DNA of 64,000 bases, taken from Nocardioides sp. LHD-245 (GTDB lineage Bacteria > Actinomycetota > Actinomycetes > Propionibacteriales > Nocardioidaceae). The translations under genes and the position numbers were made by a program. Under the pieces are notes generated by a model. It searched no databases. It was given only the letters and a program-made list of their open reading frames with translations, and was not told where the DNA came from. The stretch is from the NCBI RefSeq assembly GCF_030929495.1, contig NZ_JAVFWN010000010.1:221432-285431 (forward strand), given 5' to 3'. Positions 60,204 to 64,000 of the stretch are shown piece by piece. The first letter of the stretch is position 1. Each line of letters starts with the position of its first letter.

Positions 60204-62297
60204 TCAGGGCCGCCCGGACGACGGCACCAGCACCTGGGCCGCGCACACCTTGAACTCCGGCATCCGGCTGACCGGGTCGAGGGCGTCGTTGGTGAGCCGG
60301 TTGGCGCCGACCCAGTGGAAGGGCACGAAGACCGTGTCCGGGCGGATGGTGGCGACCACCCGGGCGGGTGCCCGCAACTCGCCGCGGCGGGTGCGGACCA
60401 CCACCGGCCGGCCGTCGGCCGCGCCGATCCGGTCGGCGAGCGTCGGGTGCAGCTCGACGAACGGGCCGTCGTCGGCGAGCTCGCGGATCCGCCGGGTCTG
60501 GGCGCCGGACTGGTACTGCGCCAGCACCCGGCCCGTGGTCAGGTGCACCGGGTACGACGGGTCGGGCTCCTCTGCGGGGCCGACGTACTCCGGCACGACG
60601 AAGCGGGCCCGGCCGTCAGGCGTGGCGAAGGAGTCCGCGAAGAGCCGGGGCGTGCCGGGGTGCGGTGCCTGACCTTCAGGGGTGGAGGGACAGGGCCAGA
60701 AGACGCCGTGCTCCGCGACGATCCGGGCGTAGCTGATGCCCGAGTAGTCGGCCCGGCCACCCGCGGAGGCCCGGCCCAGCTCGGCGAAGACCTCCTCCGG
60801 GTCGGTGGGGAACCCGGCCGAGGAGCCCAGCCGGGACGCCAGCCCGGCGATGACGTCGAGGTCGCTGCGCACTCCCTCCGGCGGAGCGACCGCCTGGCGG
60901 CGCAGGACGACCCGCCCCTCGAGGTTGGTCATGGTGCCGGTCTCCTCGGCCCACTGGGTGACCGGGAGGACCACATCGGCGAGTGCCGCGGTCTCGGACA
61001 GGACGAGGTCGCAGACGACGAGCAGGTCGAGGGACTCCAGACGCCGGGTGATCCGCGTGGCGTTGGGCGCCGAGACCACGGGATTGGAGCCGTGGACGAG
61101 CAGCGCCCTGGGGCCGCCCCCGTCACCGAGCGACTCCAGGAGCTCGTACGCCGAGCGCCCCTTGCCCGGCAGGTTCTCCGGTGGCACGCCCCACACCCTC
61201 GCGACATGGGCGCGCGCGGCCGGATCGTCGATCATCCGGTAGCCGGGCAGCTGGTCGGCCTTCTGGCCGTGCTCGCGCCCGCCCTGCCCGTTGCCCTGGC
61301 CGGTGAGGCAGCCGTAGCCGGCGTACGGCCGGCCCGGCATGCCCAGCGCCAGGGCGACGTCGATCCAGGCCAGCACCGTGGCGGTGCCCTGGGCGTGCTG
61401 TTCCGCGCCGCGGGCGGTCAGCACCATCACCCGCGCGGCGCCGGCGAGCAGGTCGACCAGGGCGTGGAGCTCGTCGGCGGCGATGCCGGTGGCCCGCTCG
61501 ACCCGCTCCGGCCACCACGCCGCAGCCGCCCGGCGTACGTCGTCGAAGCCGGTCGTCCGCGTCGCGACGTAGACCTCGTCCACGGCACCCCGCGCGTCGA
61601 GCAGGTGCAGCACGCCCAGCGCGAGGGCGAGATCGCCGCCGGGCACGGGCTGCAGGAAGAGGTCGGCCCGCTCGGCGGTCGGGGTGCGCCGCGGGTCGAC
61701 GACCACCACGCGGCCGCCGCGCTCGCGGAGCCGGTCGAGGTGGCGCGCCGCGGGCGGCATGGTCTCGGCGAGGTTGGAGCCGACGAGGACGACGACGTCG
61801 GCGTCCTCGACGTCGGCCAGCGGGAACGGCAGGCCGCGGTCGATGCCGAAGGCCAGGTTGGCGGCGCTGGCCGCCGAGCTCATGCACCAGCGGCCGTTGT
61901 AGTCGATCTGGCTGGTGCCGAGGGCGACCCGGGCGAACTTGCCGAGCAGGTAGGCCTTCTCGTTGGTCAGCCCACCCCCGCCGAAGACGGCGACCGCGTC
62001 CCTGCCGTGCGCCTCCTGCAGCGCCCGGAGCCGGGCCGCGACCAGATCCAGCGCCTCGTCCCAGTCCGCGGCGCGCAGCTCACCGGTGTCCGGGTCGCGC
62101 ACCAGCGGCGTCGTGAGCCGCTCCCGGCTGCCGCGCAGACCACCTGCCGTCCACCCCTTGCGGCACAGCGCGCCGGCGTTGACCGGGAACTCGTTCCAGG
62201 TGCCGATCTCGACGCCGACCCGGCCCGCACGGGCGACCGTCATCCCGCACTGCAGGCTGCAGTAGGGGCAGTGGGTGGGGGTGGCGGGCGTGGGCAT
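60204..62297 (-). CDS. nasA: Assimilatory nitrate reductase, catalytic (molybdopterin) subunit
   Basis: 697 residues. Reduces nitrate to nitrite at a Mo-bis-MGD centre. An N-terminal [4Fe-4S] ligand set is present: CPYCSLQCGM and ALCRKGW. Molybdopterin-oxidoreductase landmarks include GGGGLTNEKAYLLGKFARVA, ARGAEQHAQGT, GYGCLTGQGNGQGGREHGQK and a C-terminal dinucleotide-binding domain (HLTTGRVLAQYQSGAQTRRI). The length and the absence of a Tat signal fit the cytosolic NasA/NarB class. Electron donor is probably the FAD/[2Fe-2S] protein at 54918. ATG at 62297 is 24 nt from motif copy 2. Confidence 0.93.
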   Translation of the reverse strand: MPTPATPTHCPYCSLQCGMTVARAGRVGVEIGTWNEFPVNAGALCRKGWTAGGLRGSRERLTTPLVRDPDTGELRAADWDEALDLVAARLRALQEAHGRDAVAVFGGGGLTNEKAYLLGKFARVALGTSQIDYNGRWCMSSAASAANLAFGIDRGLPFPLADVEDADVVVLVGSNLAETMPPAARHLDRLRERGGRVVVVDPRRTPTAERADLFLQPVPGGDLALALGVLHLLDARGAVDEVYVATRTTGFDDVRRAAAAWWPERVERATGIAADELHALVDLLAGAARVMVLTARGAEQHAQGTATVLAWIDVALALGMPGRPYAGYGCLTGQGNGQGGREHGQKADQLPGYRMIDDPAARAHVARVWGVPPENLPGKGRSAYELLESLGDGGGPRALLVHGSNPVVSAPNATRITRRLESLDLLVVCDLVLSETAALADVVLPVTQWAEETGTMTNLEGRVVLRRQAVAPPEGVRSDLDVIAGLASRLGSSAGFPTDPEEVFAELGRASAGGRADYSGISYARIVAEHGVFWPCPSTPEGQAPHPGTPRLFADSFATPDGRARFVVPEYVGPAEEPDPSYPVHLTTGRVLAQYQSGAQTRRIRELADDGPFVELHPTLADRIGAADGRPVVVRTRRGELRAPARVVATIRPDTVFVPFHWVGANRLTNDALDPVSRMPEFKVCAAQVLVPSSGRP

Positions 62298-62320
62298 GAG
62301 CCGATTCCACGGCACCCGCA

Positions 62321-62377
62321 TTTCGCGCCGGGGAGCGCCGCCGCCATCCCGTGTCAACGAGTCCTCACGGTCTCACC
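62321..62377 (-). promoter_or_regulatory. Bipartite nitrogen-assimilation motif, copy 2
   Basis: TTTCGCGCCGGG at 62321-62332, a 19-nt gap, TGTCAACGAGTCCTCACGG at 62352-62370, then CTCACC. Box order, sequence and the 19-nt spacing equal copy 1 (56424-56480), while the gap sequence differs. It lies between nasA and gdhA. GlnR or NnaR is a plausible binder. Confidence 0.75.
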
Positions 62378-62422
62378 GGAGGACCCGCTGTCCACGGAAT
62401 GGTCACGGAGATGAGACGCTAG

Positions 62423-63841
<1,419 letters not shown>

Positions 63842-63928
63842 GTCCGGACGGTTCACCTACCGAATTGGTCGTGCTCGGGGCGGCGGGTTCAAGGGGTCGA
63901 AGCAACGTGACCTTGGAGGAGCGTTGCG

Positions 63929-64000
63929 ATGAGACCGTTGTCAGGGCGGGGTTCGTGTCGATCGTGGGAGCAGTGGGACCAGTTCTTCGAGCTGGTGTGC
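63929..64000 (+). CDS. 5' end of a gene, possible IS30-type transposase (partial)
   Basis: 24 codons (MRPLSGRGSCRSWEQWDQFF...) with GGAGGAGC upstream. The start resembles the N-terminus of actinobacterial IS30-family transposases, and GGGGTCGAAGCAACGT (63893-63908) may belong to a left inverted repeat. Too short to confirm. Confidence 0.35.
   Translation, partial: MRPLSGRGSCRSWEQWDQFFELVC

Overview
The window is chromosomal DNA from a high-GC actinobacterium, most likely in or near Nocardioidaceae. Supporting signs are very high third-position GC, many GTG starts, frequent GTGA/ATGA gene overlaps, leaderless promoters of the form TANNNT-N6-8-(A/G)TG, and a block whose order (holB, topA, DUF1998 helicase, tad/flp pilus genes, ssd, HAD-IB phosphatase, Fic-like gene) I recall from the Mycobacterium tuberculosis Rv3644c-Rv3662c region. 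Species-level assignment is inference.

Region by region. 1-1408: 5' part of a peptide/solute ABC binding lipoprotein gene and its upstream palindrome. 1570-5332: a foreign-looking island next to the 3' end of a tRNA-Thr(CGT) gene, with an IS630 transposase tail, a P-loop ATPase, a small membrane protein and an AlbA_2 (Schlafen-like) protein. 5428-16852: housekeeping stretch with a LysR regulator, secreted alpha/beta hydrolase, tmk-holB, serine hydrolase, topA, a DUF2510 membrane protein and a methyltransferase. 16887-24833: secreted or surface proteins, including two beta-propeller proteins sharing one C-terminal domain, plus a lower-GC metalloprotease/lipoprotein pair. 25019-30734: proton-pumping pyrophosphatase, STAS protein, DUF1998 helicase and a small membrane protein. 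30889-35929: tad/flp pilus operon read leftwards. 36064-38090: HAD-IB phosphatase, a probable Ms1/6S-like RNA, and a Fic-fold protein with a degenerate active site. 38165-43740: VapBC, a methyltransferase, a palindromic repeat, and a LytS-LytTR two-component pair chained to an acetate-type symporter. 43730-50163: aldo/keto reductase and MFS exporter divergent from a MarR regulator, an RTX-repeat protein and a DUF3352 protein.

50225-63841 holds nitrogen assimilation in two blocks read leftwards: sirohydrochlorin chelatase - nnaR-like HemD/winged-helix regulator - a NirB-NirD fusion - FAD/[2Fe-2S] oxidoreductase, then the assimilatory nitrate reductase, divergent from gdhA. Nitrate would be reduced to nitrite, then to ammonium by siroheme NirBD, with siroheme made by the chelatase and ammonium fixed by GdhA. 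The two nitrate/nitrite transcription units share an upstream bipartite motif with identical 19-nt spacing. Between the blocks is a membrane glycosyltransferase whose 3' end is duplicated as a 64-bp perfect direct repeat around a two-gene toxin-antitoxin cassette, and an MFS exporter behind a CsoR-type palindrome. The window ends in the first codons of a possible transposase.

Most promising leads: the repeat-bounded toxin-antitoxin cassette (57975-58705), the tRNA-adjacent ATPase/AlbA_2 island (1590-5332), the shared nitrogen motif (56424-56480 and 62321-62377), the Ms1-like RNA (about 37009-37187), and the Fic-fold protein with an intact inhibitory motif but a lost catalytic motif (37362-38090). 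No CRISPR array, rRNA or complete insertion sequence was seen.
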